A stretch of 64,000 nt of DNA from Thalassovita mangrovi (GCF_009857745.1 NZ_WWEN01000002.1:1-64000); one strand, 5' to 3'. Counted from the first letter of the stretch, positions 1 through 10,300 are shown. Made by a program: numbers and translations. The notes: generated by a model from the letters alone, not told the origin.

Positions 1-782
1 TCGCCGTCGCCGCCTTCCAGCTGGTCGTGGCCGCTGCCGCCGTCGATGTAATCGTTGCCGTCGCCGGCCAGTACCGTGTCGTCGCCGGCCCCGGCGCGGA
101 CCACGTCGTCGTTCGACCCGTCGGCGGCGTCGTTATTGTCGATGCGGTCGCCCTCGGGGTCGCCTGTGTAATAGGGATCGATGAAATCATCGCCGTCGCC
201 GCCCTCGACTACCTGATCGCCCGCCAGCGGCGGCGCATAGGCGGTGTCGGAATAGCCGGTGTTGAACGCGCCGTTGCCGACCTCGGCCGTGCCCGCGGCG
301 ATCACGCCGTCGCCGTCCAGATCGGTGTCGGAATGATTGTCCAGCACCAGCGCGCCGTAGCTGTCATTTGCATCCGTACCCGGCGCGATGAACAGCGCGC
401 CCAGCACCGGCGCACCGGCATCGGAGGAGACCAGCATTGAGGCGTCGAATTGCAGATAGCCATCGCCCATCCCGGCGACGGTTTCCTGCACCAAGGCGGC
501 ATCGCCCGCAACGGCCGGTTCATAGGCGTAAAGCACCGTGCCAGCGTCGAAATCGGCCTTGCTGTCATAGACGTTGATGCCGACGATCCGGGTCGCTCCG
601 GTCAGTTCGCCATCAAGCGTGACCTGCTCCACGATGATCTCGACGATCTGGGTGTCGGTGAAGCTCTGACTGCCGTTCTGCAGCGTGACCTGCCCCGCCC
701 CGTCCTGGCCGGTGCCGGTCAGCACGGCCAGATCGGGATCGGTCACGACGTCGATCCCATATGCGATGAAACTGGTGTTCAC
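1..782 (-). CDS. RTX-type calcium-binding protein, partial (C-terminus beyond window start)
   Basis: About 260 N-terminal residues are visible; the frame is still open at base 1. The chosen start is GTG at 782, because the frame has a stop at 795-797 and a GAGGGGGG Shine-Dalgarno lies just upstream. The first 150 residues look like a secreted beta-rich domain. After that come acidic Gly/Asp-rich repeats of the RTX nonapeptide type (GGxGxDxUx), for example GGDGDDFID, which form calcium-binding beta-rolls in type I-secreted proteins. The segment around YTGDPEGD is nearly the same as one in the next gene (YTGDPEGD at about residue 230), so the two are probably tandem paralogues. A C-terminal Hint domain is likely but lies outside the window. 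Confidence 0.75.
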   Translation of the reverse strand, partial: MNTSFIAYGIDVVTDPDLAVLTGTGQDGAGQVTLQNGSQSFTDTQIVEIIVEQVTLDGELTGATRIVGINVYDSKADFDAGTVLYAYEPAVAGDAALVQETVAGMGDGYLQFDASMLVSSDAGAPVLGALFIAPGTDANDSYGALVLDNHSDTDLDGDGVIAAGTAEVGNGAFNTGYSDTAYAPPLAGDQVVEGGDGDDFIDPYYTGDPEGDRIDNNDAADGSNDDVVRAGAGDDTVLAGDGNDYIDGGSGHDQLEGGDG

Positions 783-1227
783 GCGCAGCCCCCCTCATGT
801 CGCATGATCCCGGTATGGGCCGTACCCGTTCCGCGCGGCACCCTTAGGCGGGTGTCGCAGTGGCGGAGTGCAGCGATCAGGTCGGCCCCGTGGGTCATGT
901 CATCCTCGGCTTCGTCGATCAGCGAGTACGGTAAGCCAGCCTGTACCCGCGATTTCCATATCAATTCGTATAATTTGCCCGACACTTTCGGCGAAATTAC
1001 GTCTGAACTGAGGTCGTTCCGCCCCAAAGTAGGGGGGCGCGATCCGCATCTTTCCCGGGATCAGGGCATTGTTCGCTTTCTTTCCATCTGTGGTTACAGA
1101 AATGGAAATCGGCAGAGTTCCGGTGGCGGACGGCAGAATCCCCCCGGTATAAGTCGGAAAAGGGACAGCCCCCGGTCCCTTTTCCGGCTGCCCCCGCCGA
1201 GGCGGAGACAGTGCTGCATGACGCAGA
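783..1227. other. Intergenic region between two leftward RTX genes
   Basis: No convincing gene is present. Short open frames here have poor codon use and cross the flanking genes. The right end holds a perfect hairpin (1155-1186) that probably ends the upstream RTX transcript. The rest, moderately AT-rich around 940-1000, probably carries the promoter of the partial RTX gene; no clear -35/-10 pair was recognised. Confidence 0.5.
1155..1186 (-). terminator. Perfect 12-bp hairpin after the RTX/Hint gene
   Basis: CGGAAAAGGGAC (1155-1166) pairs perfectly with GTCCCTTTTCCG (1175-1186) around an 8-base loop, about 40 bases past the stop codon at 1228. There is no U-run after the stem, but the 3' arm itself contains four U. 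It may be a terminator or a 3'-end-protecting structure. Confidence 0.6.
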
Positions 1228-3492
1228 TTACTTGGTGAAGTTCAGCAGGGTCGCTTCGTGTTTCTTCAGCGACCGCCGCGCGGCCTGGTAGTTGCCGACG
1301 CCTTCACGTTCACGCAGTTCCGGGAACAGGGTGAAGATTTCTTCGCGCTGATCCTTGCCGATCCCCTTCAGCGACTGATCGCCCGGCTGGAAGCTTTCGG
1401 TCCAGGCCCCGTCCGACAGCACCACTTCGTGCTGGTCGAACATGAAGTGGATATAGGTGGTGCCCACCACGTTGACCTTGTGGATGCCTTCCAGACCGAC
1501 CAGGTGCTTGGCCGCGGCCAGGACCTCGGTTTCGTTGAAGTAGAGGTTCACCTTCTCGTTGGTGATCAGCACCCGGTGGTTCGGGCTGACCATCATGTCG
1601 CGCTGCGGCAACCCGTTACCCAGGGCGCCCTTGCGGATCAGGATCGGCTGCAGCTTGGGGTCACGCGCCAGTTCGATCCCGGTCATCTTGCGGGCACCGA
1701 GCCAGCGGATTTCCTGGATCCCGTTGTCGCGGGTGATGACCTTGTCGCCTTCCTTCAGCGTCTCGACCATCCGTGCGCCCTGCGTCGTCGCGATCAGGGT
1801 GCCGGGGGTGAAGCAGGGCACGATGTTTTCGATATTGGTGAAGGCCGCGGTGCCCTTGACGCCGCCATTGCCGTCGAGGAATTCGATGGTGCCGTCGAAC
1901 CCGTTGCCGTCGCTGTCGGTCACCACGTCGGTCAGGCGGAAATCGCCGATCCCGTAGAGCATCAGGGTGTCGTCGTCGTTGCCGCCCGCGCCACCATGCA
2001 CGGTTTCGCCCATGGTGATGCCCATGATGGTGTCGGCATCGTCGCCGCCGTCGATTTCATCGACACCGCCGCCGCCCTGCAGCAGGTCGTCGCCGGCGCC
2101 GCCGATCAGCGTGTCGTTGCCCGAACCGCCATAGATTTCGTCGTCATCAATCTGGCCGTCCAGGTAATCGTCGCCCGAGCTGCCATAGAGCGTGTCGTCG
2201 TCATCCGCGCCATAGATCACGTCGTCGCCGGCACCGCCATGGATGTAATCCTGGCCGTTATCGGGGCGCAGATCGGTATCGTCGGGGATGTTGACCGCAT
2301 CCGGGTAAGACGGATCCAGACCGCCATAGATCAGGTCGTCGCCCGAGCTGCCGAAGATCGTGTCCGACCCTTCGCCGCCGATGATGGTGTCGCCGCCCGA
2401 GCCGCCGTCGATTTCGTCGGCGTCCAGCCCGCCATCGATATAATCGGTGCCGCGGCCGCCCATGATGGTGTCGGCGTCGTCGCCGGTCATGATCGTGTCG
2501 GCACCGTCGCCGCCATCGACGAAGTCGCGGTCGTTATCGGGATCGGAATCCGAAGCGTAGAGGCCCGGATAGCCCATATCGGGCAGCGCGCCGTCCAGAG
2601 CGCCGGGGCCCGAGGTGATCACGTCCGACCCGTCGCCGCCTTCGATGGAATCGCTGCCGTCGCCGCCGTCGATCGTGTCGTCGCTGTCGCCGCCCAGGAT
2701 GGTGTCGTCGCCGCCGTAGCCTTCGATGATGTCGTCGTTGGGCGACTGGCCGGGCCAGATATTGTCTTCGCTATCGACCATGTCGCCTTCGGGGTCGCCG
2801 GTATAGGAGGTGTCGATATAATCGTCGCCCTCGGTGCCTTCGACGATGCCGTCCAGCCCGTCTTCGGGGCAGTCGTTGTCGGTGGTCGAGAAATGGACGT
2901 CGCTGATATAGACCCGCTGGATGTCGTCGCCGCCATTGTGATAGCTGATTTCGATCCGCGATACCGGGCCTGCGATTTCCACCAGGGCGGTGGCCGCTTC
3001 GTCGGTCGGCTCATAGGAGCTGTCCGTGCCGCTGACATAGCTGCCGGCCAGGTCGACATCCGACCCCGGGGTGATGGTCACCGGGATGGCGTTGCCGTCG
3101 GCGTCATAGGCCAGGATTTGCAGGCAGTCATAGTGGATGCCGCCGCTGTTGTCGGGATCGGCGCCGTAATCGATATCGTTCAGCCGGAAGCTGACATCCT
3201 GCACCGCATCGCCGAATTGCTCGTCGGTGGAGGTGAAATCCATCGTCACGGTCGAGGTGTCGTCCATGCCGCCCTCGCCGCCCAGGCCGAACAGCTTGAG
3301 CGCCGATTTGGGGTCGAAGTCTTCGCCGGGGGCGACGTAGTTGTCCGAGTTGACGGTGAATGCCTCGGCGCCTTCGTCAATGGCGGTGAAGCCGACATTG
3401 ACGGCGATCCCGCCGGTATCCACGGTATTCGATGCACCCAAATTGGTGCCGTAATCGCCGAACAGGGACCAATCCAGAATCAAATCAGCCAT
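1228..3492 (-). CDS. RTX repeat protein with C-terminal Hint domain
   Basis: Predicted secreted calcium-binding protein of 754 residues. Residues about 1-220 form a non-repetitive N-terminal domain. Residues about 225-540 are dense RTX repeats such as GGDGSDSIEGGDGSD and GGAGDDVIYG. A Hint (hedgehog/intein-type) domain starts at Cys560 with CFTPGTLIATTQG and contains SPNHRVLI with His639; these are the residues expected for self-processing. The extreme C-terminus is basic. The gene has a GAGG ribosome site before ATG 3492. RTX/Hint proteins are common in Rhodobacterales and are usually exported by type I secretion, but no exporter genes are in the window. The substrate or role cannot be told from sequence. 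Confidence 0.9.
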   Translation of the reverse strand: MADLILDWSLFGDYGTNLGASNTVDTGGIAVNVGFTAIDEGAEAFTVNSDNYVAPGEDFDPKSALKLFGLGGEGGMDDTSTVTMDFTSTDEQFGDAVQDVSFRLNDIDYGADPDNSGGIHYDCLQILAYDADGNAIPVTITPGSDVDLAGSYVSGTDSSYEPTDEAATALVEIAGPVSRIEISYHNGGDDIQRVYISDVHFSTTDNDCPEDGLDGIVEGTEGDDYIDTSYTGDPEGDMVDSEDNIWPGQSPNDDIIEGYGGDDTILGGDSDDTIDGGDGSDSIEGGDGSDVITSGPGALDGALPDMGYPGLYASDSDPDNDRDFVDGGDGADTIMTGDDADTIMGGRGTDYIDGGLDADEIDGGSGGDTIIGGEGSDTIFGSSGDDLIYGGLDPSYPDAVNIPDDTDLRPDNGQDYIHGGAGDDVIYGADDDDTLYGSSGDDYLDGQIDDDEIYGGSGNDTLIGGAGDDLLQGGGGVDEIDGGDDADTIMGITMGETVHGGAGGNDDDTLMLYGIGDFRLTDVVTDSDGNGFDGTIEFLDGNGGVKGTAAFTNIENIVPCFTPGTLIATTQGARMVETLKEGDKVITRDNGIQEIRWLGARKMTGIELARDPKLQPILIRKGALGNGLPQRDMMVSPNHRVLITNEKVNLYFNETEVLAAAKHLVGLEGIHKVNVVGTTYIHFMFDQHEVVLSDGAWTESFQPGDQSLKGIGKDQREEIFTLFPELREREGVGNYQAARRSLKKHEATLLNFTK

Positions 3493-4288
3493 TTCAAGCC
3501 TCTTTCACCTTTTGCGATGGGGTCATCCCCATACTGCGCGTAGCAGTGGCGGTGCCGTGTCCGGTGCCGCCCGAAGCCAAATCCAACAGGCCTTATGCGT
3601 TCGGATAAACAGAGGCAAAACTTCCCCGCCCGGCGCCCGCAACGAGACGCCGATCAGGCCGCGAACCGCCGATTTTAAAAAACGTGCAGTTGCGTCGCCT
3701 CGCACCCAAACCGAATGCTTGACCTAAATTTTCGATGGCCGCCCCCGCAGCCAGCAGACGTATCCCCCCAGTAGGGCTACACCCAATACATACTTAAGAG
3801 GGGCCTACCGACAAAGGGATGATTTTAATTGTCTTGCCGATATTTCGTCTAATTTCGTCAAAATTTCGGACATTTACCAAATCCATTGGTTCCAGATTCA
3901 GCGGGAATAGGTGAAAAATTCACCGATATTTGTGGTTTATATTTCTGCTTTGCGGAATTTTTATGGTTATCAAGGTTAATTTACAACCAAAGAGGGAGTG
4001 ACTGTTTCCAAAGGTCGGACAGAGGACTGCACTTTGGTCCCGTCAAATTTCTGCCGCATATCCGTGTCAAAATTTAGGAGAATGTTATCTATCCGGGGAC
4101 AATAGCCGCAAAATGCGGCGGATTTTCCCCTCTCGGATTGGCGTGAAACGAATCAAGCGCCCCCCGCCTCATCGCAAATCGGGCCAAAATGAGGCCGGGA
4201 TGTGCCCGCAAGACGCCGATTGAAAACCGCCCCGCCCCGGCGGGCAGGCGATACGGAAAATACCAAATCTGAAGATTGAAAAATACGG
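3493..4288. other. Non-coding, partly AT-rich region of about 800 bases
   Basis: No gene could be supported on either strand; the few short open frames lack ribosome sites and normal codon bias. Bases 3720-4090 are much richer in AT than the genome around them. On the leftward strand a GTAGCCC ... GGGGGGATAC arrangement near 3760-3778 is loosely palindromic and could be a regulator site for the RTX gene, whose promoter must lie here. Any small RNA would need expression data to see. Confidence 0.45.
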
Positions 4289-4374
4289 TGGTACCCAAGG
4301 CCGGACTCGAACCGGCACGGCCGTTAAGCCGGCGGATTTTGAATCCGCTGCGTCTACCATTCCGCCACTTGGGC
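4289..4374 (-). tRNA. tRNA-Leu (anticodon CAA)
   Basis: The leftward strand gives an 86-base tRNA starting GCCCAAG and ending CTTGGGT-A-CCA, with an encoded CCA. The acceptor stem pairs fully apart from one G-U. The anticodon arm is GCGGA-TTCAAAA-TCCGC, giving anticodon CAA. A long variable arm (CCGGCTTAACGGCCG) marks a class II tRNA, as expected for leucine. The T-loop GGTTCGAGTCC is standard. Confidence 0.97.
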
Positions 4375-4554
4375 ACGCTGCGGAAGAATTACCCGTCTCT
4401 TTTGCCCGCGTCCAGAGGCAAAGCGCCGGAAATTCCGACAAACATTCGTCGCTACAAGCCTTTGTGATGGCAGGCATCCGCGCGATCACGGCGATTGCGG
4501 TTGACCAGATGACGCCAACGTGGCGTAACGGGATCAAAAAGGGCGCGCGCGGAC

Positions 4555-5133
4555 ATGATCATGCGACTGTATCACTGGACCCTGGCCTTGGCCGACCACC
4601 CAAGGGCGCTTTGGGTCCTGGCGCTGATTTCCTTCATGGAAGCCTCCGTTTTCCCGATCCCGCCCGATGTTCTGATGATCCCGATGATCCTGGCCCGGCC
4701 GTCGCGCGCCTGGCTGATCGCTTCCGTTGCGCTGGCCGCCTCTGTGCTGGGCGGGTTGCTGGGCTATGCCATCGGCGCCTTTTTCTACGACGAAATCGGC
4801 CGCCCGATCCTGGAAACCATGGGCAAGGCCGACGCGATGGCGTCGTTCAACGAACAATTCAACGCCGCCGGGTTCTGGCCGGTGCTGATCGCCGGGCTGA
4901 CCCCCTTCCCGTTCAAGGTGATCACCATCATGTCGGGCTGGACCGGGCTGCCGCTGGCAACCTTCGTCGTCAGCGCCGTGGTCGCCCGCAGCCTGCGCTT
5001 CTTCATCGTCGCGGCGCTGCTGTGGAAATTCGGCACCCCGATCCGCAACTTCATCGAACGCTGGCTGGGCTTGCTCTTTACCCTTTTCGTCCTCCTCTTG
5101 CTGGGCGGCTTCTACTTGGTGAAATATCTCTGA
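4555..5133 (+). CDS. YqaA-type small membrane protein (DedA/VTT superfamily)
   Basis: A 192-residue integral membrane protein with about five hydrophobic segments. It has the YqaA-like features FMEASVFPIPPD (27-39) and GLTPFPFKV (114-122), followed by ARSLRFF (144-150) before the last helices. Members of the wider VTT/DedA superfamily are linked to lipid transport and membrane homeostasis, but the role of this subfamily is not settled. Its stop overlaps the dsbB start by one base (TGATG), so the two are translationally coupled. This pairing points to an envelope function. ATG 4561 is an alternative start. Confidence 0.88.
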   Translation: MIMRLYHWTLALADHPRALWVLALISFMEASVFPIPPDVLMIPMILARPSRAWLIASVALAASVLGGLLGYAIGAFFYDEIGRPILETMGKADAMASFNEQFNAAGFWPVLIAGLTPFPFKVITIMSGWTGLPLATFVVSAVVARSLRFFIVAALLWKFGTPIRNFIERWLGLLFTLFVLLLLGGFYLVKYL

Positions 5134-5594
5134 TGGCGAAACTCGACCGTAAAACACTGATCTTTCTGGCCACCCTCGGGTCTTGCGCGCTGCTGGGCGG
5201 GGCTTTCCTGTTCCAGTTCTTCGGCTTCGCGCCTTGCGAAATCTGCCTGTGGCAAAGATGGCCGCACGCCGCCGCCATCGTCATAGGCGCCGCCGCGCTG
5301 TCGCTGAATGCAGGCGCGCTGGCCTGGCTTGGCGGTCTGGCCGCGGCGACCACCGGCGGGATCGGCGTCTATCACACCGGAATCGAACGCGGCTGGTGGC
5401 CGGGCCCGGACAGCTGCACCGGATCGGGCGGCGGGCTGGACCTCAACAACCTGCTGTCCACCGACGGGCCAAGCGTGGTGATGTGCGATCAGGTCGCCTG
5501 GGAAATGTTCGGCCTGTCGATGGCGAGCTGGAACGCGATCGCGTCCTTCGTGCTGGCCGCGCTGTGGATCATGGCGGCGCTGCGCCGCGACTGA
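5133..5594 (+). CDS. dsbB: Disulfide bond formation protein B
   Basis: Inner-membrane quinone-dependent oxidase that reoxidises DsbA-type thiol oxidases in the periplasm. The 153-residue protein has four hydrophobic segments. The first active-site pair is C35-E-I-C38 in APCEICLWQRWPH, and the second periplasmic pair is C95 and C118. The WQRW/H motif after the first pair is typical of the family and marks the quinone-binding region. Its start overlaps the stop of the YqaA-type gene by one base. The stop lies 13 bases from the convergent chemotaxis receptor gene, with no obvious terminator between them. Confidence 0.93.
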   Translation: MAKLDRKTLIFLATLGSCALLGGAFLFQFFGFAPCEICLWQRWPHAAAIVIGAAALSLNAGALAWLGGLAAATTGGIGVYHTGIERGWWPGPDSCTGSGGGLDLNNLLSTDGPSVVMCDQVAWEMFGLSMASWNAIASFVLAALWIMAALRRD

Positions 5595-5607
5595 CCCGGG
5601 CCCCGCG

Positions 5608-7050
5608 TCACACCTTATAGGCCAGCCGGATACCGCCCCAATGCACGCCGTTGACGAAGATCGGCGCCGACAGGTCCTTCATCATCACGAACTCCCCGTT
5701 GCCCATGTCGCGGCGATAGGCCTGCAGCAGGAAGGGCCGCGTGCTTTGCCCGGCGGCCAAGCCCACCCGGTCGTCGAAGATCCGGCGGTTGCGGGCATAG
5801 GCGGTGTTCCAGTCGATCTGGTCCTGCATCTGCGGCATCGAGAATTTCTTGTTATGGGTCGGCAGGTAACCGTCCTTGTTCACCGCGGCGCAGAACACGA
5901 TATTGTCGGCGAAATCCAGCATCGGTTCCTGGAACGCGGGCAGAACCGCGTCGGTGAAATTGGTGCAGCGCGCCATCACCTGCACCGGATTGGTGCCCGG
6001 GATCGGGGTGTAATTGCGATCCATCAGGTCGGCCATTGAAATCCGGCCCGCATTCACCCCCTGCTCGAAGCTTTCCGACACCTGTTTGGCCAGCGCCTTG
6101 ACCGCTTCGATATAGGGCGTGTCGACGGTTTCCACGCCCAGGCGCGCGCTCATCCCGGTCAGGGCCTCGGAATTTTCGGTCAGCCCCTGCATCGTGTCGA
6201 TGGCGGATTTCAGGCTTTCCGACGATTCCGTCACCTCGCCCGACAGTTCGGTCACCGCGTTGCGCACGTCGCCCACCGCCTGGCTGATATCGCCGGTCGC
6301 GGCCAGGATGTCCCGCTGGGCCGAGCTAACCTCGCCCAAGGTCGCCGGTAGCGCGTCGATTTCTTCGCCGATGCCATCGGTCTGCTGGCGGATGTCGCCC
6401 GCCGACTTCACCGCCAGATCGGCGATCTTCATCAGCTCGCGCAATTCGCCCGACAGGGTGGCGATGGTTTCCTGGATCTCGCCGGTGGCCTCGCCGGTCA
6501 GGTTCGACAAGTCCTTGACCTCCTGCGCGACCACCATGAAGCCACGACCGTGCCGCCCGGCCCGCGCCGCCTCGATCGAGGCATTGAGCGACAGAAGGTT
6601 GGTCTTGCGCGAAATATTATCCACCTCGCCGGATACCTGCGACACCCGTTGCAGCGCGGTTTCCAGTGACGACAGCTGTTCGGAAATCCGCGTCACCTTG
6701 TCGGTCAGATCGGTGATCCCGCTGACCATGGTGTTGAGCCTGCCGCTGGTGGCGGCGACGCGCTGTTCGGCATTGCCGGAAATTTCCACCGCGTTATTCG
6801 CCGAGGCCAGCACCGAGCGGCTTTGCGAGGCCATTTCCTCGGTCTGCGCCGCGATTTCCTGGAACACCTCGGCCTGACGGTCGACCCGTTGCGACGTATC
6901 CGAAATTTCGCCCGACACTTCGGCAATCGAAATGCTCAGCCCCCCGATGCGGCTGGCGATTTCGGTGATGGCTTTCTGACGGTCATCGCTCTCCGCAGCG
7001 CCTGCATTCACGGGGGTCGCGCCTTCGGATTTGATCTGGCTCGCGTCCAT
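5608..7050 (-). CDS. Soluble methyl-accepting chemotaxis protein with C-terminal sensor region
   Basis: A 480-residue chemoreceptor with no membrane segment or signal peptide, so it should act in the cytoplasm. The coiled-coil signalling region takes up residues about 25-310. Its hairpin tip, around 148-176, reads TNLLSLNASIEAARAG then HGRGFMVVAQEVKDLS, which is very close to the consensus that contacts CheA and CheW. The remaining residues, about 330-480, form a globular domain that resembles Cache-like or other small-molecule sensors. The order is reversed from usual receptors, with the signalling part first and the sensor last. A GGAGG ribosome site precedes ATG 7050. No other chemotaxis genes are adjacent. 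Confidence 0.88.
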   Translation of the reverse strand: MDASQIKSEGATPVNAGAAESDDRQKAITEIASRIGGLSISIAEVSGEISDTSQRVDRQAEVFQEIAAQTEEMASQSRSVLASANNAVEISGNAEQRVAATSGRLNTMVSGITDLTDKVTRISEQLSSLETALQRVSQVSGEVDNISRKTNLLSLNASIEAARAGRHGRGFMVVAQEVKDLSNLTGEATGEIQETIATLSGELRELMKIADLAVKSAGDIRQQTDGIGEEIDALPATLGEVSSAQRDILAATGDISQAVGDVRNAVTELSGEVTESSESLKSAIDTMQGLTENSEALTGMSARLGVETVDTPYIEAVKALAKQVSESFEQGVNAGRISMADLMDRNYTPIPGTNPVQVMARCTNFTDAVLPAFQEPMLDFADNIVFCAAVNKDGYLPTHNKKFSMPQMQDQIDWNTAYARNRRIFDDRVGLAAGQSTRPFLLQAYRRDMGNGEFVMMKDLSAPIFVNGVHWGGIRLAYKV

Positions 7051-7190
7051 TAGGTTCCTCCAACCTGTCAGACTTACATTTGTCGCTTAGTATCAGAACG
7101 GAGAAAAATCCCTTGGTTTTAGGACAACTACCTTGGGTAAGCCTTTGAACATACGGGCCTGAACGGACAGTTGAACGATCGGGGTGCCGT

Positions 7191-7221
7191 AAAAAAGAAA
7201 AGGCCCCCTCAGAGGGGGGCC
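7191..7221 (-). terminator. Rho-independent terminator of nrdJ
   Basis: On the leftward strand a GC-rich stem (GGCCCCCC ... GGGGGCC, 7202-7221) is followed by TTTTCTTTTTT (complement of 7191-7201). It lies about 95 bases beyond the nrdJ stop codon and before the leftward receptor gene. Confidence 0.88.
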
Positions 7222-7314
7222 AGTTTCACGGATCAGGTATCGTTGATACCGCTCGGTTTTCTGCCTGTGTCCCGATCCATGTTTTGGGGCGAGCGCACCC
7301 GCCCCGAAACTTGA

Positions 7315-10300
7315 TTAGCTACAGCCCGACGTCGCGCCGCAGGTGTTGCACTTCATGCAGGTGCCGTTGCGCACCAGCGTGTAGTTGCCGCAATCGCCGC
7401 AGGGATCGCCCTCGTAGCCCTGCATCTTGGCCTTGACCCGCGCATCCATGCCGACCGCGCCCGAGGCAACCGCCGTGGTGGCGCTCAGGCTTTCGCCGCC
7501 GCTGATGGTTTCGGGCACCAGCGTCTGCAGCGCGATTTGCGGATCGGCGCCGTTCAGCGCGGTGCCGCCCATGGTCTGACCGCCCTGCAGCACCACCAGT
7601 TCCTGCGGCAGACGCTTGCGCAGATAGCCGGTCGAACTGATCTGCTTCAGCACTTCCAAGCTGCGGCTGGCGGCGCTTTCGCTCATCTCGGAAATGTTCG
7701 ACACGCCCTCTTCCTCGCCGCGCCCGATATCGTCGAAGCTTGCGCCTTCGGGCTTCACATGGGCCAGGTCGGTCCGGTCCAGATAGGACACCGCCAGTTC
7801 GCGGAAGATGTAATCGAGGATCGAGGTCGCATTCTTGATGCTGTCATTGCCCTGCACCATGCCCGCCGGTTCGAACTTGGTGAAGGTGAAGGCGTCGACG
7901 AATTCCTCCAGCGGCACGCCGTATTGCAGGCCCACCGACACGGCGATGGCGAAGTTGTTCATCATCGCGCGGAAACCGGCGCCTTCCTTGTGCATGTCGA
8001 TGAAGATCTCGCCCAAGGACCCGTCGGAATATTCGCCGGTACGCAGGTAAACCTTGTGACCGCCGACAACCGCCTTCTGGGTATAGCCCTTGCGCCGTTC
8101 CGGCATCTTTTCGCGGTGGCTGCGGACGATTTCCTTGACCATGACCTTTTCGACGATCTTCTCGGCCAGCACCTTGGCCTTTTCCTGCGTGGTGCCGGAT
8201 TCCAGGATTTCCGCCGCTTCCTCGTCATCCTCGATCAGCGCTGCCGCCAAAGGCTGGCTCAGCTTCGACCCGTCGCGATAGAGCGCGTTGGCCTTGATCC
8301 CCAGCGACCAGCTCAGCTCGTACGCCGCCTTGCAATCCTCGATCGAGGCGTCGTTGGGCATGTTGATGGTCTTGGAAATCGCGCCCGAGATGAAGCTTTG
8401 CGCCGCCGCCATCATGGTGATGTGGCTGTTGACCGACAGGTAGCGCTTGCCCTTCTTGCCGCAGGGATTGGCGCAATCGAAGATGTGGTAGTGCTCTTCT
8501 TTCAGATGCGGCGCCCCTTCCAGGGTCATGGTGCCACAAACGTGGTCGTTGGCCTGCTCGATGTCTTTCTTGCTGAAACCCAGATGGGTCAGGATGTCGA
8601 AGCTGGGATCGTTCAGCTTCTCCTTCGGGATGCCCAGGGTGCTGTGGCAGAAATCTTCGCCCAGCGTCCACTGGTTGAACACGAAGCGGATGTCGAAGGC
8701 GGTGGCCAGCGCCGCTTCGACCTTTTCGATCTCGGCATTGGTGAAGCCGTGGCCGATCAGCGAATTGTGGTTGATCCCCGGCGCGTTGCCCAGGGTGCTG
8801 TGCCCCACCGCGTAGCTGACGATTTCCTCGATCTCACTGCTGGAATAACCGAGGTTTTCCAAGGCCGCGGGGACCGAGCGGTTGATGATCTTGAAGTAAC
8901 CGCCGCCGGCCAGCTTCTTGAACTTCACCAGCGCGAAGTCGGGCTCGATCCCGGTGGTGTCGCAATCCATCACCAGACCGATCGTGCCGGTCGGCGCGAT
9001 CACCGAAACCTGCGCGTTGCGGTAGCCGTGCTTTTCGCCCAGCTCCAGCGCCTCGTCCCAGGATTTCATCGCCAGCTCGACCAGCCGCGCATCGGGGCAG
9101 TTGGCGTGATCCAGCGGCACCGGCTTGACCGCCAGGTCCTCATAGCCATGCCCATTGCCCTGCGCCGCGTTGCGGTGGTTGCGGATCACCCGCAGCATGT
9201 GCTTGGCGTTGCGCTCATAGCCCGCGAAGGTGCCCAGTTCGCCCGCCATTTCGGCGCTGGTGGCATAGGAAACGCCGGTCATGATCGCGGTCAGCGCGGC
9301 GCCCATGGCGCGGCCTTCGTCGCTGTCGTAACCCAGACCCATGTTCATCAGCAGCCCGCCGATATTGGCGTAGCCCAGTCCCAGAGTGCGGAAATCATAG
9401 GAAAGTTGCGCGATTTCCTTGGACGGGAACTGCGCCATCATCACCGAGATTTCCAAGGTGACGGTCCACAGACGGGTGGCGTGCACGTAATCCTCGGCCT
9501 GGAATTCGCCGTCCTTGTAGAAGGTCAGCAGGTTCATCGAGGCGAGGTTACAGGCGGTATCGTCCAGGAACATGTATTCCGAGCACGGGTTGGAACCGCG
9601 GATTTCGCCGTCTTCGGGGCAGGTATGCCAGGCGTTGACGGTGTCGTGGAACTGGATGCCCGGATCGGCGCAGGCCCAGGCGGCGTGGCCGATGTCTTCC
9701 CACAGATCGCGCGCCTTGATGGTCTTGGCGACGCCGCCGTCGGTGCGGCGCAGCAGTTCCCAGTCTTCGTCGTTTTCCACCGCCTTGAGGAAGGCGTCGG
9801 TGACGCGGACCGAGTTGTTGGAATTCTGACCCGATACGGAGGCGTATGCTTCGGAGTCCCAATCGGTGTCGTAGGTCGGGAATTCGATGCTGTCATAACC
9901 CTGACGCGCGTAATCCAGCACCCGTTTGATATAGGTTTCCGGGATCGACACTTTCTTGGCGCCGCGCACCGCGTCCTTCAGGCCCGGGTTCTTCGTCGGA
10001 TCGACCGCGTCTTCGCTGCTGCCGTCCCATGCGCGGATCGCGCCGAAGATCGCGTTCAGCTTCTCTTCGTGCATCTTCGACCCGGCGACGATGCTGGCAA
10101 CCTTTTGTTCTTCTTTAACTTTCCAGTTGATGAACTGCTCGATATCGGGGTGGTCGACATCGCAGATCACCATCTTGGCGGCGCGGCGCGTGGTGCCGCC
10201 CGACTTGATCGCGCCGGCCGCGCGGTCGCCGATCTTCAGGAAGCCCATCAGCCCCGAAGACTTGCCGCCGCCCGACAGCGATTCCCCCTCGGCGCGCAGC

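Noticed and set aside
1950-2760. Direct repeats that could suggest a CRISPR array
   Set aside because: They are in-frame nine-residue RTX repeats of the coding sequence, irregular in length and without unique spacers.
1258-3543. Very long plus-strand open frame opposite the RTX gene
   Set aside because: It mirrors the repetitive GC-rich RTX gene, has no ribosome site and reads as low-complexity Val/Ala/Gly/Asp. The same applies to long antisense frames opposite nrdJ, iorA, iorB, ppiD and the monooxygenase.
3886-4077. 63-codon plus-strand open frame in the AT-rich region
   Set aside because: No ribosome site, no recognisable family and codon use unlike the surrounding genes.
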